DNA of 64,000 nt from Niabella sp. (GTDB lineage Bacteria; Bacteroidota; Bacteroidia; Chitinophagales; Chitinophagaceae): NCBI RefSeq assembly GCF_030150205.1, contig NZ_JASLGT010000024.1, positions 248,001-312,000 of the forward strand. The letters are read 5' to 3'. Position numbers and translations under genes: made by a program. The notes below the pieces were generated by a model that had not been told where the DNA came from, searched no databases, and saw only the letters and a program-made list of their open reading frames with translations. This document shows positions 28,177 to 36,844 of this stretch, piece after piece (positions within the stretch are counted from its first letter, which is position 1; each line of letters begins with the position of its first letter).

Positions 28177-29430
28177 TTAGGAATTATTTTTATCAGGAGC
28201 GATGAGTAATGGATATCCTGCTTTGACAACAACTTTGATAAGTTTAACTTTCCGTGAGAGCAGATTTTTTGCCGCTTCAATTCCTGCAGAGGCTGCCTGT
28301 GCGCCAAGTGAAGGATCCAGGCTTCCTAAGCCTATGGATTGTATTGCCCGTTCTGAATTTTCCTTTGACGCATCGCGGTTGATACTACCGGGAATACGGA
28401 TGCCTGGTAGGCCGTCCAGATCGTAAGCGATAAGTGAAACAGGATATATAGAGTTTTCTTTTCTTATAGAATTAATGGCCACCTCCAGTCTTTCGCCGTT
28501 GAGTGTACAAATGCCAAAAACAAAACTTCCCTTCGGTATCAGCACGCCTTGTATATAGGCGTCTTGTTCCAGCCTGATCTTTACTGTGGCACCACTCGTT
28601 AATGTTTGACTTTCGTGGACAACCGCCCGAAGTGCATTCTGATCCTCTGACAAAACAGGATCCTCATCATAGAAGCCGGAAGAAGAAGTTGATTTATTTT
28701 GACCTTCATCTGCAAATAGATCGGTGACTTCCTTCTCAGCGACAGCACTCACAGGGAATACATCTTTTTTATTCTCGAGCGATTGTTTTTTCAAACGCTG
28801 ATTGACACGCTCCGGATGCTGGACGTCGAGGATTTTGTCAATTAAAGAGCTTGCCTGAACAAGTTCCGGGTTTGTATCGGAAGGCTGGGAAAGTGATTGC
28901 ATCATTGTTTCCAACCTTGCTATTTCCGGAGAACTTCCTCCTGGGGCTTCCAAGACGGTTTGCCCGGAATTCATAGCAGCCTCATCCGGAGACTGCAATT
29001 TTTGTTGCAACTGCATAATCTTTTGCTCCATCTGGCTTTCTCTGGATTTTTGCAATTGTTCGTTAAGTGGAGGAGTCGATGGATACAGCGGAATCTCCGG
29101 AGAATAACCAAATCCATCATTTTTATTTGTATTACTGAATCTTGATGAATCTACCGGTTTCCAGGCGCCAAAAGGAGCATTACTCTCTGCCTGTTCAGAA
29201 TCCCGTTTAGCCCTTTCATACAAACTGAGTTTGTCCATCTTCTGCTGGTCGTTTAATAAAGGATCAGGTAACATGGTACTTAGAGCACTCGTTGGAGATT
29301 TCTGCTGATCACCGTTCCCTTTGCCTCCACCAAAGGAATAAAAAAGAAAAATGACAAAAGGAATGCTGAGCACTGGGAGGATCAGCCAAAATTTTCGTTT
29401 CCGTTCATTGACGAGTAATGTGTCTTGCAT
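28177..29430 (-). CDS. traM: Conjugative transposon protein TraM (VirB10-like)
   Basis: The 417-residue protein has one N-terminal membrane helix (FWLILPVLSIPFVIFLFYSF), a long polar linker with repeats of Q/S/P, and a C-terminal beta domain (LTSGATVKIRLEQDAYIQGV, RLEVAINSIRKENSIYPVSL). This is the TraM pattern, the VirB10-like channel subunit. It comes between the traL-position gene and traN. Confidence 0.88.
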   Translation of the reverse strand: MQDTLLVNERKRKFWLILPVLSIPFVIFLFYSFGGGKGNGDQQKSPTSALSTMLPDPLLNDQQKMDKLSLYERAKRDSEQAESNAPFGAWKPVDSSRFSNTNKNDGFGYSPEIPLYPSTPPLNEQLQKSRESQMEQKIMQLQQKLQSPDEAAMNSGQTVLEAPGGSSPEIARLETMMQSLSQPSDTNPELVQASSLIDKILDVQHPERVNQRLKKQSLENKKDVFPVSAVAEKEVTDLFADEGQNKSTSSSGFYDEDPVLSEDQNALRAVVHESQTLTSGATVKIRLEQDAYIQGVLIPKGSFVFGICTLNGERLEVAINSIRKENSIYPVSLIAYDLDGLPGIRIPGSINRDASKENSERAIQSIGLGSLDPSLGAQAASAGIEAAKNLLSRKVKLIKVVVKAGYPLLIAPDKNNS

Positions 29431-29460
29431 TTTTAATAGTTTAAACTGGTTAGAAAATGA

Positions 29461-29913
29461 TTATTTTGATATTTTTTCAGCGAAGGCAAGGCTATCAAGA
29501 AAACCCGGTCTCTCTTTCAAAAATTCGTCATATCGCCTACGCCCTTCTGGCGTTCTCAAAAGACTATCGATATGGCTTCGGAAGCGGTAAAAAATATTTG
29601 TATCTCTGACGGTCGGATGCATCATGGGTGCCGGTGGAGCAATCGGAGGGTTTGATTGTTGGTTCACCATATTTAGCACAGTAGGATTTGTCTTTTCTTC
29701 AAAGAGTTCAAGAACCCTATAAATGCTAGAGCCCCCTAAAACAAGACAGAGTATAAATAAGAAGATCTTTTGTTGCTTTTTTTTCCAATGTCGGGTCTTT
29801 CTTTGCATCCAATCCGCCAGTTGGTGCTGTTGGGCAATAACTTTTTCTTTAACCCGCTGAAACGGATTTCTGTACACTTTAATACCTTGTATGCTTTTCT
29901 TTCTTTTGAGCAT
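29461..29913 (-). CDS. TraL-position small membrane protein
   Basis: The 150-residue protein has a basic N-terminus (RNPFQRVKEKVIAQQ), one membrane helix (FLFILCLVLGGSSIY) and a periplasmic tail ending in PGFLDSLAFAEKI. It sits where traL lies in CTnDOT-type operons, 3 nt after traK. The sequence is somewhat longer than TraL, so the name is positional only. Confidence 0.65.
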   Translation of the reverse strand: MLKRKKSIQGIKVYRNPFQRVKEKVIAQQHQLADWMQRKTRHWKKKQQKIFLFILCLVLGGSSIYRVLELFEEKTNPTVLNMVNQQSNPPIAPPAPMMHPTVRDTNIFYRFRSHIDSLLRTPEGRRRYDEFLKERPGFLDSLAFAEKISK

Positions 29914-29916
29914 TAT

Positions 29917-30537
29917 CTATCTTCTAGTAGTTGAAAGAATGTTATTGTCTATGGTCACCCATTTCTCAATCAGAAAGGCATGCGCATTGTTGTCAGTGCG
30001 TTCATTTAGTTCACGTAAATAACCTTCAGTTATCAGATTGCGTGTAATCATGGCACTGGATCGGATAACCTGTTGTTTGCCGTAAAAACGAAAATGATAG
30101 GGCCGTTGATCCAGATTGAGGGAAATACTGTCACAAATAATCACCTGACTGATATTGCCACTGACCAGACTTGCATAAAACCCCTTTTCTTTCAACGCGT
30201 CGTATTGCTGTTTTGCACTCTCATCTGCCATATACAAGGCTCTGCGAATGTTCTCGTCAATCGCCTTATCGTCAGGCACAAACGAAAAGAAATACTCATG
30301 AAATGTCCGGATGTGATCCCTTGCTTCCACGGCAAGATTTTCCCGGCGGCTAGACATAGCAGCCTGAATAGCTTTGCCGTTTGCGATTACGTAGATAGAG
30401 TTTTGGGCCTCACTTACTTTCTTTATACAATAGTAAAAACAAAAGCTAGCGAACAACATACTCGCCAAAATGAGAACAGCCGTGAAAAGCCTGATATGTT
30501 TAAAAGCTGTATCAATATTTTTTAATTGCCTGATCAT
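29917..30537 (-). CDS. traK: Conjugative transposon protein TraK (VirB8-like)
   Basis: The 207-residue protein from the ATG at 30537 begins MIRQLKNIDTAFKHIRLFTA, a membrane helix follows (LFTAVLILASMLFASFCFYY), and a periplasmic domain has EARDHIRTFHEYFFSFVPDD. Length and pattern match TraK. The frame is open 42 nt further, but the internal ATG gives the family start. It is the last gene before the 31-54 kb insertion; traJ, its usual upstream neighbour, is 24 kb away. Confidence 0.9.
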   Translation of the reverse strand: MIRQLKNIDTAFKHIRLFTAVLILASMLFASFCFYYCIKKVSEAQNSIYVIANGKAIQAAMSSRRENLAVEARDHIRTFHEYFFSFVPDDKAIDENIRRALYMADESAKQQYDALKEKGFYASLVSGNISQVIICDSISLNLDQRPYHFRFYGKQQVIRSSAMITRNLITEGYLRELNERTDNNAHAFLIEKWVTIDNNILSTTRR

Positions 30538-31220
30538 TTTTTCCTGTGGATTGTTAACAGGAACAAATGTGAGAAGCATTAAAAGGGATTATTGTGAGAT
30601 ATTGGTAGGTGGGATTTTTAAACCGTTATAAAGATCTATTTTATTTGATAATTGCTTTCAGGTACTTTCTTGGAAAGCCCAAAATTTGATTCTTAAAATA
30701 TGAAAACATTAATTTGGCCTGAACGCTCATTCAAGAGTGTATTTAGAATCATTGGATTCACAGTGCCAGTTGAGCCAATATGATGTTGTTATTTATACCG
30801 ACGAGCAATCGATGAAGGTTATAGTAGTTTTTATTCTGCATAGTGGCAGGATGTCGGATAACTAATAGATCGGCATGGGGGTTTAATCCAATCCCTTCAT
30901 GCGGCAAAAGTTGATCAAGAAAATTGGCCTCCAGTGGATCAAAAACGAAGTCGTCCAAGACCCTTCAAAATTTCAGATCTTCAGGTGGTTCCTCAAATAC
31001 CGGACGCCTTTTTAATGTATCCTTTTGCAGCCATCATTACTTGATAGCCGCAATCAGAATGTAACGCAATTTCTTGCAAATGTCGGTCGAATTGTTACAG
31101 AAACTGTTATTGTATCCAACTCACTTTCAAAATGCAGAGATCCCTATCCAGCCCGCCTATTTTCCAAGTTCGCCCGAATGCTACACACCGACTTAATTCG
31201 AGTTTCTAGTTAATTACAAA
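30538..31220. other. Junction between traK and the cargo cluster, with a gene remnant
   Basis: There are about 680 nt without an intact gene. On the minus strand a short open frame (30758-30958) reads DDFVFDPLEANFLDQLLPHE and then RHPATMQNKNYYNLHRLLVG; a fragment in another frame with KGYIKKASGI lies just upstream of it (near 31000-31030). It looks like a broken gene, but I do not recognise the family. The region must carry the promoter for traK-traN unless these genes depend on read-through from the cargo. Confidence 0.5.
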
Positions 31221-32543
31221 TCAACTCTTTCTATGCTGATTTTTCATTTCATCTAAAAATAGTCCAGTAGTGCGATTATCCATAATGGCCACGCTTCTAA
31301 ACGCATTGTTAATCTGTTCCACCGAATAATCATTGTGTTTTAATGATGCATTGAATTCCTCTTCAAGTGCTGCAATCATGTTTTCTATTTGCTCGAAAGT
31401 TTGTACCGTCGTTACCGTAAATCTGATTCCTGAATGATTTTTTGAGACTGCCGGGAAAACCCCCAAGTTAACCAAAAAGCCTCTTTTCATCATCCGCCCC
31501 ATAATTTCATAAGCTAAATTGGCCTTAGACGTACCAACGAAAAATATAGCCGAGTCGTAGTTCGATATTACAGGTAGACAGGTCTTTTTAAACAAAAAGT
31601 TTGCATATTGAATCCTTTTCACCAACTCTTGCTGTAAAGACGAAATTTCTGCTGTTAAATGAATTTGGGCCGATGCAACAGCGGCACCCAAAGTCGCAGG
31701 TTGCAGTGGGCCTGAGGAATTAAATGGGGCCCCACAAGTTCTTACCTTAGTCGCCAGCTCTTTGGTCGGAAAAACCAAAATACCCCCACCGGTCGCGAAC
31801 GCTTTTGCCATAGAAGACGCAACTATCATTCTTTCGTGAATATTTCTTTCGCCAAGAGCTAGCCCTCTGCCGTTTGATCCCAAAACACTCATAGCATGTG
31901 CATCATCAATGTACGCATGGAAGGAAGGGAAAGTATCCAGAAGTCTAAAAATTTCCTCAATGGGGCAACGGTCGCCAAACATTGAGTATATCCCGTCGCA
32001 AAAATACCATATTCGTTTATGTTTTATTTGCAAGGTTTTAATCCGTTCTTCTAATAGATCCATTCGGTTGTGCCGAAGCACTTCAAAATGGACTGACCAA
32101 TTTGCTCTGAATACATTAATGCCGCTTAACACCGAATTGTGTAATTGCTGGTCTACTATGACTGCGTCATTGCTATTTAATATAACAGGGATGGTGGCCA
32201 AATGGCCTAATGTAGTTGTCGGCGCTACAAGACTAGGGGCTCCAAAAATCTCGCTTATCAAAATTTCAAGCTCCTTGTAAAGCTCGATCGAAACATATGC
32301 CCTCGATTCTGAAAACTGAGTTCCATAGATCTTAACTGCTTCTATTGCCGCATTTTTCAAGCGCTCATCATGTTCTAAGCCGAGATAACTACACGAAGTG
32401 AAATTGCATAGCCACTGTCTATTGATACTGATTAGGTTGTCCTTTGTTAGTTTGTTATCCTGTACTAAATGGAGCAAACCTTGGTCGACACCTGTTGTGA
32501 TGCTACTCTCAACTTCGGTTATGAATTGGTCATGATTCATCAT
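31221..32543 (-). CDS. Alpha-oxoamine-synthase-like PLP enzyme (BioF/KBL type)
   Basis: The 440-residue fold-type I PLP enzyme has HAYIDDAHAMSVLGSNGRG (Asp binding the pyridine N) and the Schiff-base lysine in VASSMAKAFATGGGILVFP. The general layout is that of 8-amino-7-oxononanoate synthase and glycine acetyltransferase, which join an amino acid to an acyl-CoA with loss of CO2. Biotin or threonine genes are not near. In this cluster it may supply a keto-amine or acyl group for the peptide or its sugars, but this is a guess. A copy of the 19-nt repeat is 58 nt upstream of the start. Confidence 0.85.
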   Translation of the reverse strand: MMNHDQFITEVESSITTGVDQGLLHLVQDNKLTKDNLISINRQWLCNFTSCSYLGLEHDERLKNAAIEAVKIYGTQFSESRAYVSIELYKELEILISEIFGAPSLVAPTTTLGHLATIPVILNSNDAVIVDQQLHNSVLSGINVFRANWSVHFEVLRHNRMDLLEERIKTLQIKHKRIWYFCDGIYSMFGDRCPIEEIFRLLDTFPSFHAYIDDAHAMSVLGSNGRGLALGERNIHERMIVASSMAKAFATGGGILVFPTKELATKVRTCGAPFNSSGPLQPATLGAAVASAQIHLTAEISSLQQELVKRIQYANFLFKKTCLPVISNYDSAIFFVGTSKANLAYEIMGRMMKRGFLVNLGVFPAVSKNHSGIRFTVTTVQTFEQIENMIAALEEEFNASLKHNDYSVEQINNAFRSVAIMDNRTTGLFLDEMKNQHRKS

Positions 32544-32975
32544 AGCTGTTAATTTATCTGGAAGTTACTAACGTGTAAGAAGATGATAAATTATATTTTC
32601 TCACTAAATAGTCACATTTTTTATTTGGAGGTTTTTTTTGCTTACAACTATGCGCTAAATCGGTTATATTTCTGTTGTTTTGTGGACTTTGACAATAACC
32701 ACAACCTTTGTGTCACTATGGAACAGGAGAGTTCTGTTAAAAGGCGATAACAAAAGTCGACATTATTTGTCGGTGAGAATTGTCTGTTTGAAACGACCTG
32801 TATGCCGAAGTTCATGATTAGGGATCCCGGGGGGCATATTTAAGTTGGATATAAAGCTGTGACCTCTACTATGGGAAACATAGCAACCCCTATCGTCATT
32901 AAGCAAAAATGAAATAGGAGAGGTTAAAAGAAGGACGGAACGCAACTATCGCTAGGTAGAGCAGTTGTTTAATTC
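32544..32975. other. Intergenic region before the PLP enzyme gene
   Basis: 432 nt. It carries the 19-nt repeat (32601-32619) and a weak inverted repeat TTGTGG/CCACAA (32680-32685 and 32699-32704), which could be an operator. A minus-strand frame of 60 codons starting with TTG (32763-32945) has no recognisable content. Confidence 0.5.
32601..32619 (-). promoter_or_regulatory. 19-nt shared element, copy upstream of the PLP enzyme gene
   Basis: TCACTAAATAGTCACATTT on the plus strand matches the two copies at 47572 and 47672 in 16-17 of 19 positions. On the minus strand it contains TGTGAC, close to TGTAAC. It stands 58 nt upstream of the 31221-32543 gene in the same orientation to it as the 47572 copy has to the S41 protease gene, so the two genes are probably co-regulated. 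Confidence 0.65.
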
Positions 32976-33626
32976 TCAAGGTTTGGCGGAATGCTTGTAG
33001 GTGAGAGTAAGCAATCTTTCCAGGGAGCTAAATATTCTCTCTTTTCCTTCCTTGGTGGTGACGTCTATACCACACATTTTACTCCCGTTCGTTTTCGCAT
33101 GTAAAACCATATAATAGATTGAAGAAACTAAAATAGCAATAGTAGCCCTAAAATCAACGTGCGTGTTTTTGAAAATTTCATCGGCCTTTTCAAAAACTCT
33201 TTCTCCAAGCTCTTCACGCTCATCTGAAAGTTCTCTGATTGTTTTATTCTTTGCAGAAATCCCCCACAAAACAATTTTTTGCATTTCAACAGAGTTATAA
33301 AAATATTCAAAGTCGTCACGAAGCAGTTTGGACATAAAATCTCTACTTATTACTGGAAGCTGAGCCGTGCCGCCGCTATCTATTTTTTGTTCCTCTATTT
33401 TCCAAAAATCTACTTGCTCCAAATATGCCTTGATGAGGCCGTCTAGCCCGCCAAAGTAGTCATATATTAATTTTTTCGTAACTCCTGATGCTTCTGCTAC
33501 TTTATTGATTTTAATATTTTGAAAACCCTCTTTCATTAGAACCTTTCTCACGGCAGCAATACACTTCTTCTTGGTTCTTTCTTTATTATAAATCCCTCCT
33601 TGATGAACTTTCCTTTGCATAAACAA
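32976..33626 (-). CDS. TetR-family transcriptional regulator
   Basis: The 216-residue protein has the TetR HTH at residues 18-62 (CIAAVRKVLMKEGFQNIKIN then VAEASGVTKKLIYDYFGG). The C-terminal ligand domain has several helices and hydrophobic segments (ATIAILVSSIYYMVLHA). It may sense the product or a precursor of the peptide pathway. It stands 141 nt after the HTH-less protein and could be its own transcription unit. Confidence 0.88.
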   Translation of the reverse strand: MFMQRKVHQGGIYNKERTKKKCIAAVRKVLMKEGFQNIKINKVAEASGVTKKLIYDYFGGLDGLIKAYLEQVDFWKIEEQKIDSGGTAQLPVISRDFMSKLLRDDFEYFYNSVEMQKIVLWGISAKNKTIRELSDEREELGERVFEKADEIFKNTHVDFRATIAILVSSIYYMVLHAKTNGSKMCGIDVTTKEGKERIFSSLERLLTLTYKHSAKP

Positions 33627-33767
33627 TTTCTAATTATAAAGTACCATTATAATATCTCTTGTCTTGCAATTTAGCAAATAAAACTTGTTCCGCACCTTAC
33701 GCAGCTTGTGAAATTTAAATACTCGGAGTTTGGTTGATAATAGTCTGATTTTTGGCGTTACAAAATC

Positions 33768-34346
33768 CTAGGTGGCAGGAGTGGCCGTTAGGTTACTCAA
33801 GCGTCCATGATATGGGTCAATATGGAACGCTAACTTCTTTGTCGCATTTACAATCCTAACGTTTCCTGCTTTGCGCTCGCGGGAGGGCGAAATGAGACAT
33901 AGCCCAACTACTACATTTCCATTCTTGTCAAATGATAGCGGTGTTATTTTATGATTTATTAAAATGTAATTTTCCCGGGGAAATTTGAGATGGAAATCGT
34001 AAGATAAATAGGTGTTTATTCTGTCGGGGTGAGGAATTGTCTTTAAAAGATTAAGACAATCGGTATAAATTTTATAAAGCAATAAAAGATCCTTTTCTGG
34101 TACATTACTAGTGTAAAAACGAAAGCCATCTTCTAAAACTTTTGATGCAAGATTGCCACACAAAAAGAAATCGTTATTTGGAACGTGTAGAAATTTCTTA
34201 TTTCGAAAATCAATTAGATAGAAACTTTTCCCCGAGATTTCACAATAAGTTTTTGCAATTTTGGTATACTCTATAGTGTTGACAATATCATTTAAATCGC
34301 TGTTATTGTAAGTCGGGGCGAAATAATCGAGAATATTTTTATTCAC
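33768..34346 (-). CDS. Sensor domain of a LuxR-type regulator without the HTH
   Basis: The 192-residue protein matches the N-terminal PAS-like sensor part of Bacteroidetes LuxR-type regulators: KTYCEISGKSFYLIDFRNKK, FHLKFPRENYILINHKITPL, NGNVVVGLCLISPSRERKAG. In such proteins a GerE HTH follows; here the protein stops after SNLTATPAT and no HTH can be found in any frame downstream. It may be a truncated regulator or a natural single-domain partner. It is the last gene of the glycosyltransferase run. Confidence 0.72.
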   Translation of the reverse strand: MNKNILDYFAPTYNNSDLNDIVNTIEYTKIAKTYCEISGKSFYLIDFRNKKFLHVPNNDFFLCGNLASKVLEDGFRFYTSNVPEKDLLLLYKIYTDCLNLLKTIPHPDRINTYLSYDFHLKFPRENYILINHKITPLSFDKNGNVVVGLCLISPSRERKAGNVRIVNATKKLAFHIDPYHGRLSNLTATPAT

Positions 34347-34417
34347 GGGTGCAATTTTTAAATAAGTAATAGAAACTTTGTTATAATATTCACTTATTTG
34401 AGGTGTGATTATATAAA

Positions 34418-35806
34418 TTATCTTTGAGAAGTCTTTTCAACGTTGTAACAATAAGCAAACTCTTTATTCCCACTGGAAATAAATTCGGATTTTAGGTTCA
34501 ATTGCTCACAGAAACTTAAAATAACTTTTCTGTCTAACTCTCGATCCGCATCGTCAAAAATAAATGGAGCCTTGATGTTTATGAATAAGTCTAAATGATC
34601 AAGTATGCCTTTTCTTAGATCTCCTACTGGCCCGTCAATCAGGAATAGGTCGAAGCTGGTTAGATCCAGCGATTTGATTGGATATGGATCGTACCACCCA
34701 TCCTTAATAGCTGCATGTATGCATGTATGTTTGTCGTCTTTGTTGAAGCAGAACTCTAAGTTATGTTCTATGCTGGTAAGACGGTAATTTCTTAATAGCG
34801 CTTCGGATCCGACTCCCGCACCAAATTCTAGTATGTTAGCTCCCTTTTTAATTTTCTGGATTATAAATTCGATGATAAATAGTTCGATTGACCATCCTCC
34901 TAGTCTGCTTTTGGTAAATCCTTTTTCCAGAACATTTTCCAATACACTTAACAGTGCGTTTTTGCTGTAAGTCAAGTGTCGTTCGTTAACCTTAAGTATT
35001 CTTCTTAACACTTTGCAGCTTTCTTTGAACTCATCGGGAAATAAATAATCTCCGTTTAGCAACTTCAGACAAATGATTTCCTGACTTTTCTCCAAGGAAA
35101 TACCGATTCTTTTAAGTCCGCGTCTTCTAACCGTATTAATGTACTTTACTCTGTCAACAATTTCCCCTTTTGATCTGTTATTGATTTTTTTGTTAAATCG
35201 CAAGCCAATGATGTTTAAATTGGCCACTTTAAAAAGGTGTGCGCATCTAGTGTTAAAGTCGTATTGCCCATAGTATTTAAAGGAGATGTCAAATCGCAAC
35301 CTGTATTTTTTTATAAGGCCCATGCGTAACATCAGTGTGCCATGTAGCATGCAGTTGTCAACAAGCAGTAAAGCTTTGATTTCGTTTGATCGCGTCGGCA
35401 TTGTTATTTTGTTGAAAGAAGAATCTATCTGGTCGGGTACCTCAGCAAATGTACCAACGCAACCGATATGTCTTTTTTGTTCCAAGTAATGGTATTGGCA
35501 TTCAATTCTATTTCTTAAAGCAACGGCTGTTACATCCATAAAAGCAAGATATTTGCCCTTGGAGTAATCAATAGCAATGTTTGTAGCAGCCAGCTTCTTT
35601 TTTTTTGCCGACAATGTTATTAGCTTCAATCTGGGGTCAGTATACTGATTGATCACATCCTTAGTTCTGTCAGTCGAGGCATTATTGACTACGATAAACT
35701 CAAATTGATAGAATGATTGATTAAGTATACTGGCAATAGCGGGACCAATAGTGTCTTCGTTGTTTTCACAAACCATCACGACTGAAACTGGGATATCATA
35801 TTTCAT
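34418..35806 (-). CDS. Glycosyltransferase family 2 fused to a methyltransferase-like domain
   Basis: This is a 462-residue fusion. Residues 1-250 are a GT2 GT-A domain (VSVVMVCENNEDTIGPAIAS, VNNASTDRTKDVINQY, AFMDVTA). The C-terminal part (about 305-455) has a SAM-binding pattern: GANILEFGAGVGSEALLRN and TSFDLFLIDGPVGDLRKG with FIFDDADRELDRK. The usual DxD of GT2 (near AFMDVTA) looks changed, so activity of the first domain is uncertain. It would transfer a sugar and methylate it or the peptide. It is 93 nt after the next GT2 gene. Confidence 0.82.
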   Translation of the reverse strand: MKYDIPVSVVMVCENNEDTIGPAIASILNQSFYQFEFIVVNNASTDRTKDVINQYTDPRLKLITLSAKKKKLAATNIAIDYSKGKYLAFMDVTAVALRNRIECQYHYLEQKRHIGCVGTFAEVPDQIDSSFNKITMPTRSNEIKALLLVDNCMLHGTLMLRMGLIKKYRLRFDISFKYYGQYDFNTRCAHLFKVANLNIIGLRFNKKINNRSKGEIVDRVKYINTVRRRGLKRIGISLEKSQEIICLKLLNGDYLFPDEFKESCKVLRRILKVNERHLTYSKNALLSVLENVLEKGFTKSRLGGWSIELFIIEFIIQKIKKGANILEFGAGVGSEALLRNYRLTSIEHNLEFCFNKDDKHTCIHAAIKDGWYDPYPIKSLDLTSFDLFLIDGPVGDLRKGILDHLDLFINIKAPFIFDDADRELDRKVILSFCEQLNLKSEFISSGNKEFAYCYNVEKTSQR

Positions 35807-35899
35807 TCAGTGTACGGGTATTTAATTATAGAATTTTTATATACTGATTTCTGGTCAACGATTTTTTCAGAGATTGTTCGGATGCTCTTTGGATTTTAC

Positions 35900-36805
35900 T
35901 TAATCGGTTAAAAGAGCTTCCTCTATACAATAATTAAAAAAATGATATAAATGCTTATTGAAATACACCTTTTTTCTTTTGTTTTGTTCAAGGAGCCGAT
36001 TCATTAAAATAATGCAGGTTTGCAGCTCATTTCTAGTTAGTTGCTCGTCTCTCATTAGTTTTAGGAAAAACCTTTGTTCTTCCTCGGAGTAATTTAGTTC
36101 GAAAGAATTTAACTGACTCAACCGGACTTTATCCGCGAACCCGGCTTGCTCTTTCGATTTTGCCTTTGAAATTTGTTTTGAATGCCTTCGATATAAAATG
36201 AGTCGCTGTTCCAGATTTGTGATTTTGAACTTATTTGAGGCCCGGACAACAAAGTCGTAATCGGCAGAATATGTAAGGCATTCATTATAAAATAGATTAT
36301 GCTTTTTGATCAAATTTGTCCGGTATACCAAAGATGGGTGGATTGTAAAATTGTTTTTGAGCAGGCATGTTTTTAAAACATTGGCTATTGTCGGCTTGTT
36401 TGTAGGGCCGATGACATTGTCATCTTCATCGACTATGTATCCCTGACTACCGATACACCCGATTTTACGATGCTTTTCAAGATAAGAATATTGGATTTCC
36501 AGTCTGTTTTTGTCAGCAATGTCGTCAGAATCCATGACTGCAATATACTTTGATTTGGCAATCTTCATTCCCATGTTTCTTGCGGTGTAGTTGCCAACGT
36601 TTTTGTTTAGATCAATAAAGTTTATCCTGGAGTCGTAGAGGTATTTTTTGATGATATTCCGAGTGTTATCCTGAGAAGCATCATTTATGATTATAAATTC
36701 AAAATCTCCCATACTTTGACTTAGAATGCTTTTTATGGCTTTGGCAACAAAGTTTTCAGAGTTGTAACAGGGCATCACTACCGTTACGGCTGTTTTGTAA
36801 TTCAT
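35900..36805 (-). CDS. Glycosyltransferase family 2
   Basis: The 301-residue protein has the GT-A core: VTVVMPCYNSENFVAKAIKS, IINDASQDNTRNIIKKYL and the DxD-type motif AVMDSDDIADKNR. No membrane helix is visible, so it is probably cytoplasmic and could act on the precursor peptide or on a carrier. It is similar to the N-terminal half of the fusion protein that follows (FEFIIINDASQDNTRN vs FEFIVVNNASTDRTKD). It lies 39 nt after the 441-residue gene. Confidence 0.9.
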   Translation of the reverse strand: MNYKTAVTVVMPCYNSENFVAKAIKSILSQSMGDFEFIIINDASQDNTRNIIKKYLYDSRINFIDLNKNVGNYTARNMGMKIAKSKYIAVMDSDDIADKNRLEIQYSYLEKHRKIGCIGSQGYIVDEDDNVIGPTNKPTIANVLKTCLLKNNFTIHPSLVYRTNLIKKHNLFYNECLTYSADYDFVVRASNKFKITNLEQRLILYRRHSKQISKAKSKEQAGFADKVRLSQLNSFELNYSEEEQRFFLKLMRDEQLTRNELQTCIILMNRLLEQNKRKKVYFNKHLYHFFNYCIEEALLTD

Positions 36806-36844
36806 GATGGCTTATTTACAAATTAATAACTTCAATATTTTTTT

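Noticed and set aside
30758..30958. Possible second small peptide gene near traK
   Set aside because: The frame starts with TTG, upstream fragments lie in other frames and the composition is that of an eroded larger protein.
32763..32945. Possible additional precursor peptide of 60 residues
   Set aside because: TTG start, no ribosome-binding site, no leader-like or repeat pattern, and no similarity to the real precursor.
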